Source of the DNA: Massilia niastensis DSM 21313
Lineage (GTDB): Bacteria; Pseudomonadota; Gammaproteobacteria; Burkholderiales; Burkholderiaceae_D
Direction: 5' to 3'
Assembly (NCBI RefSeq): GCF_000382345.1
Contig: NZ_KB908084.1
Coordinates: forward strand, 1 to 64,000
DNA length: 64,000 nt
Both the position numbers and the translations under genes were made by a program. Below the pieces are notes generated by a model. The model was given only the letters and a program-made list of their open reading frames with translations. It made no database searches and was not told where the DNA came from. Positions 8,057 to 17,249 of this stretch are shown here, piece after piece. The number at the start of each line of letters is the position of its first letter. The first letter of the stretch is position 1.

Positions 8057-9490
8057 TCAGTCGTAGGGCGCCTGCATGTCGAGCGCCTGCGCCACGCGAC
8101 GCGCCAGTTCCCCGGCCTGGGCCGGGCTGGTGACATTGGTAAAGCTTAACAGCAATGCGCCACGCTCGGGTGGACCGGCATAGAAATCGGCCAGCGCCAT
8201 CGGCGCCAGGCCGTGCTCGCGCAGGCGCTCGGCCATGGCGCGGTCGGCCCCCGGCGCCACCCGGGCCACCAGGTGCAGCCCGCCGGCCTGCGGCGCGATC
8301 TCGGCGCGGCTGCCCAGGGCCGCGGCGAGCGCGCGCGCGGTGTAGTCGCGGCGCTCGGCGTACAGCCGGCGCATGGCCTGGATATGGCGCACGAAGTGGC
8401 CGTCCTGCATGAAATCGCACACGATGCCCTGGGTCAGCGCCGGGCTGCCGTTGCTGACCAGGCTGGCCGCGTCCTCGAAGCGCTCGACCAGCGAGGTCGG
8501 CACCACCACGTAGGACAGGCGCAGGGCCGGGAACATCACCTTGCTGAAGCTGCCGCAGTACACGACCCGTTCGCCCCGGTCCATGCTGGCCAGGGCCGGC
8601 AGCGGCCGTCCGGTGTAGCGGAATTCGCCGTCGTAGTCGTCCTCGACGACCCAGGCGCCGGTGGCCTGGGCCCAGTCGAGCAGCGCCTGGCGGCGTGCCG
8701 GGCTCATCGTGATGGTCAGCGGGCTCTGGTGCGCCGGCGTCACCACCGCCATGCGCGCGTCCGGGGCCAGCGCCGCGCCGCGCGCGATGTCGATCCCGTG
8801 CTCGTCGACCGGCACCGGCACCGGTCCGAAGCCCAGTCCCTTCAGCACCTGGCGGGTCGGCGGAAAGCCGGGATCCTCGGTCCAGGCGCGCTCGCCCGGC
8901 GCCAGCAGCGCGCGCGCGACCAGCCCGAGCGCGTCGCGGTAGCCGGACGTGATGAATACCTGGCAAGGCATGCAGTCGATCCCGCGCGACAGCTGCAGGT
9001 AGCTGGCGATCGCGGTGCGCAGGCTGGAGGCGCCGAACGCCGAATCCTTGACCAGGTGGCGGGTCTGCAGGGAGCGCGCGGCGCGCGCGGCCATGCGCGC
9101 CCACACCTTGCGCGGGAAGGCGTCCAGGGCCGGCAGTCCCAGCTGGAAGGGCAGGGGCGCGATCGCGCCGCCGACGTCGAGCGGCAGCGGGCGCACCCGC
9201 GGCGTCATCGGGGCGCGCGGCGTCGAGGCGTGGCGTGCGGCGATCACCGAGCCGGCCGCGCCGCGCACCTCGAGGTAGCCTTCCGCCGACAGCAGCGCAT
9301 AGGCGGCCGCCACGGTGCCGCGCGCCAGGCCGAGTTCCTGGGCCAGCACGCGCGTGGCCGGGATACGGTCGCCCGGCCGCAGTACGCCGGTATCGACCGC
9401 CTCGCGCACCCGGGCGTAGATTTGCCGGTACAGGGGAACCGGGCTGGCAGCGTCAAATGACAGGTAGTCGCGGGCCGCGAAGTCTTGCAT
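8057..9490 (-). CDS. MocR-type PLP-dependent GntR regulator
   Basis: A 477-residue fusion: a GntR winged helix at 10-85 (SPVPLYRQIYARVREAVDTG, then LARGTVAAAYALLSAEGYLEV) and a fold-type-I aminotransferase domain (about 115-470). The PLP lysine is in YCGSFSKVMFPALRLSYVV, with EDDYDGEFRY and the upstream TPAHQSPLTITMS typical of MocR/PdxR proteins. Such regulators use PLP or an amino-compound adduct as a signal. The chosen ATG follows GAGACG and removes a 59-residue nonconserved extension. It sits between a histidine kinase gene and its likely response regulator, all minus strand. Confidence 0.88.
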   Translation of the reverse strand: MQDFAARDYLSFDAASPVPLYRQIYARVREAVDTGVLRPGDRIPATRVLAQELGLARGTVAAAYALLSAEGYLEVRGAAGSVIAARHASTPRAPMTPRVRPLPLDVGGAIAPLPFQLGLPALDAFPRKVWARMAARAARSLQTRHLVKDSAFGASSLRTAIASYLQLSRGIDCMPCQVFITSGYRDALGLVARALLAPGERAWTEDPGFPPTRQVLKGLGFGPVPVPVDEHGIDIARGAALAPDARMAVVTPAHQSPLTITMSPARRQALLDWAQATGAWVVEDDYDGEFRYTGRPLPALASMDRGERVVYCGSFSKVMFPALRLSYVVVPTSLVERFEDAASLVSNGSPALTQGIVCDFMQDGHFVRHIQAMRRLYAERRDYTARALAAALGSRAEIAPQAGGLHLVARVAPGADRAMAERLREHGLAPMALADFYAGPPERGALLLSFTNVTSPAQAGELARRVAQALDMQAPYD

Positions 9491-9688
9491 CGAAACGTCT
9501 CCTTCTTGAGCGGCGATTATGCACGCAGGCTGTACTGTAAATATAGTGCGCACAAGAAACTCACCCCTTGGCTCAGGCAAAAAGTCACAATTTGGTTCGT
9601 CATGGCCCAGCCGGGATGCGCCTGGCTTCCCTCCTTGGGGTGAAGCCGGCTCCGCGCCGCGCCGCATGCCTGCCCGGGCAGGCGGCGT

Positions 9689-11059
9689 TCAGGCGCCATG
9701 CGCCGCCTCCTTCGCCGCGGGCGACAGGCGCAGACGCGCTTCCAGGCCGCCTTCGGGGCGGTTGTGCAGGCTGAGCGAGGCGCCCATGGCCTCGCTCAGC
9801 TGGCGCGCGATCGCCAGTCCCAGGCCGGTGCCGCCGCTGTCGCGGCTGCGCGAGCCCTCGACCCGGTGGAAGGGCGCGAACACCGCTTCCAGCTGGTCTT
9901 CCGGAATGCCCGGGCCGTCGTCGCGCACCGTGACCGCGATCCCGCCGTCGGGCAGCGCCTGCGCGTCCACCTCGGCGCTGCCGCCGTAGCGCAGCGCGTT
10001 GTCGACCACGTTGGTCAGCACCCGGCGCAGCGCCTGCGGGGCGGCGCGCACCACCAGGCCGCGGCGCGGCCCGACCGTCACGGGCTTGCCGGCGGCCGCG
10101 TAGTCGTCGCCCAGGGTGCCCAGCACGTCGTCCAGGCTCAGCGCCAGCGGGGTTTCCGCGGTGCCGTGCATGCTGCGCGCGTAGTCCAGTCCCTCGCGCA
10201 CCATGCCCTCCATCTCGATCAGGTTGCGCTCCAGCCGTTCGCGGGTGGGCTCGTCGTCGCCGAGCAGGTCGACCGCCAGGCGCATGCGCGTGATCGGCGT
10301 CTGCAGGTCGTGCGACACCGCCGCCAGGATCTGCATGCGTTCCGCGGTGTGGGCGGCGATGCGGCGCTGCATGGCGTTGAAGGCGGTGGCGGCGCGCGCC
10401 ACTTCGAGCGGCCCGTGTTCCGGCAGCTGGGCGGCGCGCAGTGCGGGACCGAAGGCGTCGGCCGCCGCCGCCAGGCGCGCCAGCGGGCGGGTGGCGAGGC
10501 GCACGCTCAGCCAGCACAGCAGCGCCAGCAGCACCAGCTGGAGCAGCAGGGCCGGCACCAGCCAGCTGGAGAGCGGCAGGCCGCGCGGGCGCAGCTCGAT
10601 CGTCAGCGGCATGCCGTCGCGCAGCTGCAGCGCCACCTGCAGCGGCCCGCCGGGCGTGCGCACCGCGCTGGCGCGCAGGGCGTAGTGGCTGCCGAGCGCC
10701 TGTTCGATCGAGGCCACCAGCATGGCCGGCAGGCCGCCGGCCGGCGCGCTGCCCGGCGCCGGCGGCGCCAGCACCAGCCGGTAGCTGCGCCGCTCCAGCT
10801 GGCCCAGCCAGTCGGCGCGCTCGGCGGCCGGCAGGCGGTCGAGCAGGGCGACCGAGGTGGCCAGGTCCTGCTCCATGAAGTTCAGCATCAGGCCGGTGGT
10901 GGCGTCGCGCCGCTCGGACATGATCACCACGAAGCTCAGCGCGTGGGCCAGCACCAGGGCGCCCACCAGCAGCGCCACCAGGCGCCCGGACAGGGTGCGC
11001 GGCGACAGGCGGCCCAGTGCCTGCATGAGGTGCGAAAGGCCAAACGAAGAGGGTGACAT
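9689..11059 (-). CDS. sensor histidine kinase, EnvZ-like layout
   Basis: A 456-residue membrane kinase. TM1 is near residues 25-47, a periplasmic domain follows, TM2 lies near 175-197, then a HAMP linker (RPLARLAAAADAFG). The phospho-acceptor His is in AVSHDLQTPITRMRLAVDLL. The ATPase has the N box NVVDNALRYGG, G1 DDGPGIP and G2 GGTGLGLAI. An internal ATG is taken as start because the first 29 residues of the longer frame lack features. It diverges from ccdA and presumably pairs with the OmpR-type regulator downstream of the MocR gene. Confidence 0.85.
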   Translation of the reverse strand: MSPSSFGLSHLMQALGRLSPRTLSGRLVALLVGALVLAHALSFVVIMSERRDATTGLMLNFMEQDLATSVALLDRLPAAERADWLGQLERRSYRLVLAPPAPGSAPAGGLPAMLVASIEQALGSHYALRASAVRTPGGPLQVALQLRDGMPLTIELRPRGLPLSSWLVPALLLQLVLLALLCWLSVRLATRPLARLAAAADAFGPALRAAQLPEHGPLEVARAATAFNAMQRRIAAHTAERMQILAAVSHDLQTPITRMRLAVDLLGDDEPTRERLERNLIEMEGMVREGLDYARSMHGTAETPLALSLDDVLGTLGDDYAAAGKPVTVGPRRGLVVRAAPQALRRVLTNVVDNALRYGGSAEVDAQALPDGGIAVTVRDDGPGIPEDQLEAVFAPFHRVEGSRSRDSGGTGLGLAIARQLSEAMGASLSLHNRPEGGLEARLRLSPAAKEAAHGA

Positions 11060-11241
11060 GGCGTTCTCCAGCGGGTTCGAGCCGACGTTATAGCCCAACT
11101 TTACGGCGCGATTGTGTCCTTGTGTATCCGTCCCATGGCGCGACACATGCGCTTACGCCGGCGTGGCGATGCTGACATTCGCCAGACACACCAGGCGGGT
11201 CAAATGGCGCCATCCGATAACAAACCCCAAGGAATCAGACC

Positions 11242-11925
11242 ATGTCCACACCGTTCGAAGCCCCGCTGGCCGTGCTGGCCGGCGTACTCACCATCGCTTC
11301 CCCCTGTGTGTTGCCGATGCTGCCGCTGCTGCTCGGCACCAAGGTCACCGAAGGCGGGCGCGCGCGGCCCCTGTTCGTGATCGCCGGCTTCGTCCTGGCC
11401 TTCTCGAGCGCGGGCCTGCTGCTGGCGCTGGCCTCCGGCGCCGACGTGCTGCAGGACAGCGTGCGCACCATCGCGCTGGCCATGCTGGGCGCCACCGGCG
11501 TGCTGCGCCTGTGGCCCGCGCTGTACGACCGCCTGGCGGCGGCCGCGATGGCCCTGATGCCGGCGGCCGGCGGCGCCGTGTCGCAGGCGCGCCCCGGCAA
11601 CGCCGGCGGCTTCCTGCTCGGCCTGACCCTGGGCGCGGTGTGGACGCCGTGCGCGGGCCCGGTGCTGGCCTCGATCCTGGCCCTGGTGGCGCAGTCGCGC
11701 GACCTGGACCGCGCCGCCATCCTGCTGGCCCTGTATGCGGCCGGCGCCGCGCTGCCGATGCTCCTGATCGCCCATGGCGGCCGGGCGGCTGCCGGCCGCC
11801 TGCGCTGGCTGACCGCGCCGCTGGTGCAGCGCGGCTTCGGCGCGCTGGTGCTGGCTACCGCGATCGCCATGTATTTCCACTACGACGTCCGCGTGGCCGC
11901 CTGGCTGAGCGGCGCCCCATTCTGA
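11242..11925 (+). CDS. ccdA: CcdA-type cytochrome c biogenesis / disulfide relay membrane protein
   Basis: A 227-residue membrane protein with about six helices. The two redox cysteines that pass electrons from the cytoplasmic thioredoxin pool to the periplasm are in ASPCVLPMLPLLLG (TM1) and WTPCAGPVLASI (TM4), the CcdA/DsbD signature. The thioredoxin-like protein encoded 18 bp downstream is the likely periplasmic acceptor, so the pair resembles a split DipZ. Confidence 0.87.
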   Translation: MSTPFEAPLAVLAGVLTIASPCVLPMLPLLLGTKVTEGGRARPLFVIAGFVLAFSSAGLLLALASGADVLQDSVRTIALAMLGATGVLRLWPALYDRLAAAAMALMPAAGGAVSQARPGNAGGFLLGLTLGAVWTPCAGPVLASILALVAQSRDLDRAAILLALYAAGAALPMLLIAHGGRAAAGRLRWLTAPLVQRGFGALVLATAIAMYFHYDVRVAAWLSGAPF

Positions 11926-11943
11926 CCCTGAAAGGACAGCATC

Positions 11944-12468
11944 ATGAACCTTATGAACACCATCAAGACCCTGGTCATCGCCGGCGCGGCCGTCGCCGGC
12001 CTGGCCCAGGCGGCGCCGCTGAAGGACTACGGCGCGGCGCCGGAATTCACCGGCATCAACAACTGGCTCAACAGCGCCCCGCTGAAGCAGCAGGACCTGC
12101 GCGGCAAGGTGGTGCTGGTCGACTTCTGGACCTACACCTGCATCAACTGCATCCGCACGATGCCCTACGTGAAGGCCTGGCATGCGCGCTACAAGGACCA
12201 GGGCCTGGTCGTGGTCGGCGTGCACACCCCGGAATACGCCTTCGAACGCTCGACCGAGAACGTGAAGGCCGCCATCGCCCGCTTCGGCATCACCTACCCG
12301 GTGGCCCAGGACAACCGCTATGCGACCTGGCAGGCCTACCAGAACCAGTACTGGCCGGCGGTCTACCTGATCGACAAGAAGGGCCGCGTCGTGTACCAGC
12401 ACTTCGGCGAAGGCGCCTACAAGGAGACCGAGGAGGTGATCCGGACGCTGCTGGCGCAGCCGGGCTGA
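11944..12468 (+). CDS. periplasmic TlpA/DipZ-like thioredoxin
   Basis: A 174-residue protein with a signal peptide (MNLMNTIKTLVIAGAAVAGLAQA) and a thioredoxin fold. The active site is CINC in DFWTYTCINCIRTMPYV, typical of DipZ-type and redoxin-like proteins rather than classical WCGPC. PAVYLIDKKGRVVYQHFGEG holds the cis-Pro. It should be kept reduced by the upstream CcdA protein; the final client is not apparent. AAAGGAC precedes the ATG. It converges on the HD-LuxR gene with a one-base gap. Confidence 0.87.
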   Translation: MNLMNTIKTLVIAGAAVAGLAQAAPLKDYGAAPEFTGINNWLNSAPLKQQDLRGKVVLVDFWTYTCINCIRTMPYVKAWHARYKDQGLVVVGVHTPEYAFERSTENVKAAIARFGITYPVAQDNRYATWQAYQNQYWPAVYLIDKKGRVVYQHFGEGAYKETEEVIRTLLAQPG

Positions 12469-12469
12469 C

Positions 12470-13966
12470 CTAGATCAGGCCGAGGGTCAGCGCCTTCAGC
12501 GTGGCGGCCGCCCGCGTCGAGCACTCCAGCTTGCGGAAGATGCTCTCGACGTGGGTGCGCACCGTGCTCGGGCTGATCCGCATGGCGCGCGCCGCTTCCT
12601 TGTTGCTCTCGCCTACGCTGATCCTCTGCAGCACCTCGATCTCGCGCGCCGACAGGGTCGTGCGCGCACGCACCGGGGCCGGCTGGGCGCCGGCCGCCGC
12701 CGCGGCCACCGCGGCCACCGCCGCGCGGTCGAAGCGCCCGCCCGTCACCTGGGCCTCCAGCAGGGCGCTGGCGGCGCCGTGGTCGTGGGCCGCGCGCCAC
12801 GGGCGCGGCGAGCGCAGCGCCACGAAGGCCGCGGCGGCGGCCAGCAGGCGCTGGGGCAGGCCGAGCGTGTCCGGGCCGAGGCTGCGGAAATAGCCGCTGC
12901 CGTCCAGCCGCTCGTACACGTGCGAGGCCAGCGCGGCGTCCGCGCCCAGGCCCGCGATGCGCGCCCCCGCGCGCGCGGTCCAGTAGGGCACCAGGCGCAC
13001 CGCTTCCCAGTCGGCCGCACTGAGCTTGCCGCGACGTTCCCACACCGTATTCGACACGGCCGCGCGGCCGATGCCGTGCAGCAGGGCGGCGCGCGCCAGG
13101 CTGCGCTGCTGCACCTCGGGCAGGCCGGCCAGGGCCGCCGCCTGCTGGGCCAGCGCGGCCACGCGGCGCGAATAGCCGGCCAGCCAGGGCAGCTTCAGTT
13201 CGATCATGTCGGCCACCAGGGTCAGCGGGACCGAGACCGGCAGGAAGGAGGGCGCATCGGCTTCCCCGGCTTCCCCGGCATCGTGCTCGAGTTCGTCCAG
13301 CCAGGCGCGCGCATGCTCCGGCAGCAGGCGCACCAGCGCGGCCGGATACTTGGCGTCGGCCATCCCGGCGATCATGCCGAGGGCGGCGTCGACGCCGTGG
13401 GCGCGCGCCAGGATCTCGAAGTCGCCAGCCAGGGTCACGTAGAACACCAGTTCGGGAATCTCCGGCCCGCGCAGGCCGAGCGGAATCCCGCCGCCGCCGT
13501 ATTGCTCGAACACGTGGCGCAGCCCCAGCTCGACCGCGGCCGGCAGGCCCATCATGGCCGCGATGTCGCCCGAGACCTCGCAATGCACCTGGGCCAGCGG
13601 CGCGATGTTGTCCAGGCGCCGCGCCATGCCGGGCGACAGGGTATGGGTCAGCATCGCATTGCGGCCGCCGACGTCGTCGCCCAGCAGCTCGGCGAAGCCG
13701 GCCGCGTTGGCGGTGCAGCCCGACCAGCGCAGCTGCGCCACCATGCGCGCATGCTGGCAGGTGGCGGCGTCGGCGCCGGCGGCGCGCGCGATGCGCAGCG
13801 CCAGGCGGGCGCCCCGTTCCGACTGGTCGATCGGCTGGCCCATGCTGAGATCGCCGACGATGGCGAGCGCCTGCATGGCCTGGTCCAGGGTGACCGTGTC
13901 GTGGCCGTGCAGGTCGGAAAAGGAAGGCGGCAAGGAAGTGGAATGCACCTGCGGTCCTGCCTCCAT
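12470..13966 (-). CDS. HD-GYP-like regulator with C-terminal LuxR domain
   Basis: A 498-residue cytosolic protein of two helical HD-related halves and a LuxR helix-turn-helix (about 430-495: LSAREIEVLQRISVGESNKEAARAMRISPSTVRTHVESIFRKL). HD-GYP landmarks are present but altered: LLHGIGRAAVSN in place of HDIGK, and ERLDGSGYFRS in place of HHERxDGxGYP. Phosphodiesterase activity is doubtful, though ligand sensing remains possible. A 12-codon leader with a strong ribosome site overlaps this start by one base (TGATG), and this ATG has no convincing site of its own, so translation is probably coupled. The AhpD-like gene upstream may share its transcript. Confidence 0.75.
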   Translation of the reverse strand: MEAGPQVHSTSLPPSFSDLHGHDTVTLDQAMQALAIVGDLSMGQPIDQSERGARLALRIARAAGADAATCQHARMVAQLRWSGCTANAAGFAELLGDDVGGRNAMLTHTLSPGMARRLDNIAPLAQVHCEVSGDIAAMMGLPAAVELGLRHVFEQYGGGGIPLGLRGPEIPELVFYVTLAGDFEILARAHGVDAALGMIAGMADAKYPAALVRLLPEHARAWLDELEHDAGEAGEADAPSFLPVSVPLTLVADMIELKLPWLAGYSRRVAALAQQAAALAGLPEVQQRSLARAALLHGIGRAAVSNTVWERRGKLSAADWEAVRLVPYWTARAGARIAGLGADAALASHVYERLDGSGYFRSLGPDTLGLPQRLLAAAAAFVALRSPRPWRAAHDHGAASALLEAQVTGGRFDRAAVAAVAAAAAGAQPAPVRARTTLSAREIEVLQRISVGESNKEAARAMRISPSTVRTHVESIFRKLECSTRAAATLKALTLGLI

Positions 13967-14004
13967 CAGGGCACCGCGGCGCGCAGCTTGATGGACTTGG
14001 GCAT
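13966..14004 (-). CDS. 12-codon leader peptide coupled to the HD-LuxR gene
   Basis: Encodes MPKSIKLRAAVP and stops at TGA, whose A is the first base of the HD-LuxR ATG. GTGAGGAAACCC just upstream gives a strong ribosome site at normal spacing. This is what a translational-coupling or attenuation leader looks like; there is no known homologue I can name. Confidence 0.45.
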   Translation of the reverse strand: MPKSIKLRAAVP

Positions 14005-14059
14005 GGGTTTCCTCACATTCTCAGGGGATGGCGCGCCGCACCGCGGCGCGCTTCGGCAA

Positions 14060-14518
14060 TTACATGCCCGGGGCAGGCTGCTCCGGGATCTGGTTGCGCA
14101 GGCTCAGGTTGATCGCGTTCCAGCCCCGGATGGCGGCGATAGTATAGCCAAGTTCGGCAATCTCGGCGTCGCTGAAGTGCTCGCGCAGGGCCGGCCAGGC
14201 GGCGTCGGTATCGTCGCGCTGCGGCAGCGCGTTGACGGCGTCGGCCCAGGCCAGCGCGGCGCGTTCGCGCTCGCTGAAGAACGGCGCTTCGCGCCAGGCG
14301 GAGAGTGCATTCAGGTGGCGCGGATCGGCGCCCTGCTTGACCAGGTCGCGCCAGTGCATGTCGACGCACATGCCGCAACCGTTGACTTGCGAAACGCGCA
14401 GGTGGATGAGTTCGACCAGGCGCTCGCCGAGCGCGCCCTTCTTGTTGACCGTCGACAGGTTGACCAGGGCTTTCAGGTTGGCCGGCGCCAGGGTGAACAG
14501 GGGGATACGTGCGGACAT
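14060..14518 (-). CDS. carboxymuconolactone decarboxylase / AhpD-like protein
   Basis: A 152-residue all-helical protein. CGMC at 48-51 with His55 (CGMCVDMH) matches the AhpD redox centre, so it is more likely a peroxide or alkylhydroperoxidase-type protein than a true decarboxylase. The C-terminal NAINLSLRNQIPEQ is usual in the family. It reads away from the Tat-exported hydrolase at 14819 and lies 93 bp ahead of the HD-LuxR regulator. Confidence 0.87.
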   Translation of the reverse strand: MSARIPLFTLAPANLKALVNLSTVNKKGALGERLVELIHLRVSQVNGCGMCVDMHWRDLVKQGADPRHLNALSAWREAPFFSERERAALAWADAVNALPQRDDTDAAWPALREHFSDAEIAELGYTIAAIRGWNAINLSLRNQIPEQPAPGM

Positions 14519-14818
14519 GATGTGTTCCTTTCAGGTGGGGGAGGGCGCTGGTTGCGTCCTGCATGCCGATAAGACGACCCTGGATGCCGGGATGTGACAC
14601 GCGGCATCAAGACTCCTGCGATTTTTTCCGATCCCTGCCAAAGGAAAGAGCCGGGCGCTAGCACTTTGGTGGGATGCGGGACACTGCCACAGGCGGAATA
14701 GCCCCAGCCGGGGGCCGGAAGTACAGTAGGTACTGCTTCGGGCGCCGTTTCCGCGAAAGGGCCGGCCGTGCGCCGGCCACCTTCGCAGGACCGATAACAC
14801 AACAACCAAGGAATGATC

Positions 14819-15787
14819 ATGTCGAAACAACACCCGCAAGATGTCAGCCTGCCGCGCCGCGCCGCCATGCTGGGAGGCGCCGGCGCCGCCCTCGCGCTGC
14901 CGATGGCGAGCCTCACGGGCGAGGCGGTCGCCGCCAGCGCCAAGGGCGCGACCAACCGCACCGCCAGCACCTTCACCACCCGCGATGGCGTGCAGATCTA
15001 CTACAAGGACTGGGGCAAGGGCCAGCCGATCGTGTTCTGCCACGGCTGGCCGCTCAGTTCGGACAGCTGGGAATCCCAGATGTTCCACGTGGCGAACAAC
15101 GGCTTCCGCGCCATCGCCCACGACCGCCGCGGCCACGGCCGCTCCAGCCAGCCATGGTCGGGCAACGACATGGACCATTACGCCGATGACCTGGCCCAGC
15201 TGATCGAGATGCTGGACCTGAAGAACATCTTCCTGATCGGTTTCTCGACCGGAGGCGGGGAGGTGGCGCGCTACATCGGCCGCCATGGCACCGCGCGGGT
15301 CGCGAAGATCGGGCTGGTGGCGGCGGTGCCGCCGCTGATGCTCAAGACCGCGGACAATCCGGGCGGCCTGCCGCGCGACGTGTTCGACGGCATCCGCGCC
15401 GCCCACGTGGCGAACCGCGCCCAGCTGTTCATCGACGTGCCGAGCGGTCCGTTCTTCGGCTTCAATCGCCCGGGCGCCAAGCCGTCGCAGGGACTGATCC
15501 AGTCCTGGACCATGCAGGGCCTGATGGGCGGCGCCAAGAACACCTATGACTCGATCGAGGCGTTCTCCGCCACCGACTTCCGCAGCGACCTGAAGAAATT
15601 CGACAAGCCGACCCTGATCATCCACGGCGCCGACGACCAGGTGGTGCCGGTCGACGTGGGCGGACGGGCCTCGGCCAAGCTGCTCCCGAAAGCCAAGTAC
15701 ATCGAATATCCCGGCGCGCCCCACGGCCTGACCGACACCCACAAGGACAAGGTGAACGAAGACATCCTCGCCTTCGCGCGCGCCTGA
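14819..15787 (+). CDS. alpha/beta hydrolase, non-heme haloperoxidase type, probably Tat-exported
   Basis: A 322-residue hydrolase. LPRRAAML followed by a hydrophobic stretch and AVAAS (about 40) reads as a Tat or Sec signal. The oxyanion region is [10 protein letters not shown], the nucleophile Ser143 is in GFSTGGGE (usually GFSMGGGE in chloroperoxidases), the acid is in [11 protein letters not shown] and the His in PGAPHGL. The family hydrolyses esters and shows perhydrolase activity. I chose the second ATG because AAGGAAT lies at proper distance from it and directly abuts the first. Confidence 0.87.
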   Translation: MSKQHPQDVSLPRRAAMLGGAGAALALPMASLTGEAVAASAKGATNRTASTFTTRDGVQIYYKDWGKGQPIVFCHGWPLSSDSWESQMFHVANNGFRAIAHDRRGHGRSSQPWSGNDMDHYADDLAQLIEMLDLKNIFLIGFSTGGGEVARYIGRHGTARVAKIGLVAAVPPLMLKTADNPGGLPRDVFDGIRAAHVANRAQLFIDVPSGPFFGFNRPGAKPSQGLIQSWTMQGLMGGAKNTYDSIEAFSATDFRSDLKKFDKPTLIIHGADDQVVPVDVGGRASAKLLPKAKYIEYPGAPHGLTDTHKDKVNEDILAFARA

Positions 15788-15981
15788 GCGGCGGCCGCGC
15801 GACCGAACCGTCCTCCATGTCCGCGCGCGCTTGCGCGGACTTTGCGCGTGCCCCGCGGCGCGCGCATTTTTTTGCCCCTGTCCGCAACACAGGCCCGCGG
15901 GGTCGGTCGATCGACCGATACCCGTCTGGCAAGCCCCTTCCTATACTTCCTTCACACCAACCAAGCATGAAGGAGAACCCC

Positions 15982-16755
15982 ATGTCCGCACTGAAGACCA
16001 CCCTGCGTTCCCTGGCCGTCGCGGCCGCAGTTGCCACACTCGCCGCCGGCGCCGCCCACGCCGCACCGGCCGCCCAGCCCTCGGTCGTGATCGTCCACGG
16101 CGCCTTCGCCGACGGCTCCGACTGGGCCCGGGTGATCCCGCTGCTGCAGGCGAAGGGCGTGAAGGTGACCGCGATCCAGAATCCGCTGACCTCGCTGAAG
16201 GACGACGTCGACGCCGCGCGCCGCGTGATCGACAGCCAGACCGGCAAGGTGGTCCTGGTCGGCCACTCGTGGGGCGGCACCGTGATCACCGAGGCCGGCC
16301 AGCACGACAAGGTGGCCAGCCTGGTGTACGTCGCCGCGTTCGCGCCGGACGCGGGCCAGTCGACCATGGAGGTGGGCAAGGGCTACCCGGTGGCGCCGGG
16401 CGCCGCCAAGCTGGCTCCGGGCAAGGACGGCTTCATCAGCCTGCCGGACGACGTGATGCGCGAGGACTTCGCCCAGGACGTGCCGGCCGCCCAGGCGGCA
16501 GTGATGGCCGCGACCCAGGGACCGATCCGCGCCAGCGCCTTCGGCGAGAAGGTCGGCGGCGCGGCCTGGAAGACCAGGCCGTCGTGGTACATCGCCGCCG
16601 CCAGGGACCGCATGATCGACCCGGGCCTGCAGCGCGCCCTGGCGAAGAAGATCGGCGCCCGCACGGTCGAACTGGACGCCAGCCACGTGCCGCAGCAGTC
16701 GCGTCCCGCCGACGTGGCGAAGGTGATCCTCGAGGCCGTCGCAGCCGCCAGGTAA
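15982..16755 (+). CDS. exported alpha/beta hydrolase
   Basis: A 257-residue protein with a signal peptide ending near AAHAAPAA (about 28). The core is PSVVIVHGAFADGSDW (oxyanion hole), Ser96 in VGHSWGGTVI, an acid near AARDRMIDP and His in ELDASHVPQQSRP, the pattern of salicylate-esterase-like hydrolases. GAAGGAGA lies ahead of the ATG. It follows another alpha/beta hydrolase in the same direction with a gap of about 190 bp that probably carries its own promoter. Confidence 0.87.
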   Translation: MSALKTTLRSLAVAAAVATLAAGAAHAAPAAQPSVVIVHGAFADGSDWARVIPLLQAKGVKVTAIQNPLTSLKDDVDAARRVIDSQTGKVVLVGHSWGGTVITEAGQHDKVASLVYVAAFAPDAGQSTMEVGKGYPVAPGAAKLAPGKDGFISLPDDVMREDFAQDVPAAQAAVMAATQGPIRASAFGEKVGGAAWKTRPSWYIAAARDRMIDPGLQRALAKKIGARTVELDASHVPQQSRPADVAKVILEAVAAAR

Positions 16756-16816
16756 ACGGCGGCGCCGCGCCGCCCGATGTCACATCCGGCCCGCGCCGCT
16801 CGTCTTCTTCGCACAG

Positions 16817-16842
16817 GCTTGACATTGCCACTAGCGTCAAGC
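16817..16842 (+). promoter_or_regulatory. MerR-type operator/promoter
   Basis: GCTTGAC (16817-16823) and GTCAAGC (16836-16842) are perfect inverted repeats 12 bases apart, with TTGACA (16819-16824) as the -35. MerR-family regulators bind such repeats between -35 and an over-spaced -10; GACAAT at 16845-16850 would lie 20 bases from the -35. It precedes the MerR gene itself, so autoregulation with the following SDR gene is likely. Confidence 0.7.
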
Positions 16843-16870
16843 CGCGACAATCGATGAAAAGGAGTGACGC

Positions 16871-17242
16871 ATGCGCATAGGCGCCTTAGCGCAGGCCACG
16901 GCGGTCAGCACGCGGATCCTGCGCCATTACGAAGCGCAGGGCCTGATCGTGTCGCGGCGCTGCCCCAACGGCTACCGCGAGTTCGATCCCGCCACGCAGG
17001 AGCAGGTGCTCTGGATCCGCGACCTGCTCGACTGCGGTTTCAGCACCCGCCAGATCGCCGGCATGATGGACTGCCTGCGCGGCGGCTACGACGCCGGCAG
17101 CTGCGCCGCCGGACTGGCCCTGCACCGGCGCAAGCTGGACGAGCTCGACGCCCTGATCGGGGTGCTGAGCGAGCGCCGGGAGCGGCTGCGCAGCCGGATC
17201 GCGCATTTCGGGCGTCACGCCTCCCCGTCAACCATCGAGTGA
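16871..17242 (+). CDS. MerR-family regulator
   Basis: A 123-residue regulator with the MerR N-terminus (MRIGALAQATAVSTRILRHYEAQGLI, then CPNGYREFD) and a C-terminal dimerisation helix. Cysteines near 55, 68, 79 do not form a recognised metal motif, so this is more like the organic-compound or stress subgroup. The stop is seven bases before the SDR start, so the two form an operon. The operator at 16817-16842 is well placed for autoregulation. Confidence 0.87.
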   Translation: MRIGALAQATAVSTRILRHYEAQGLIVSRRCPNGYREFDPATQEQVLWIRDLLDCGFSTRQIAGMMDCLRGGYDAGSCAAGLALHRRKLDELDALIGVLSERRERLRSRIAHFGRHASPSTIE

Positions 17243-17249
17243 GGAAAGC

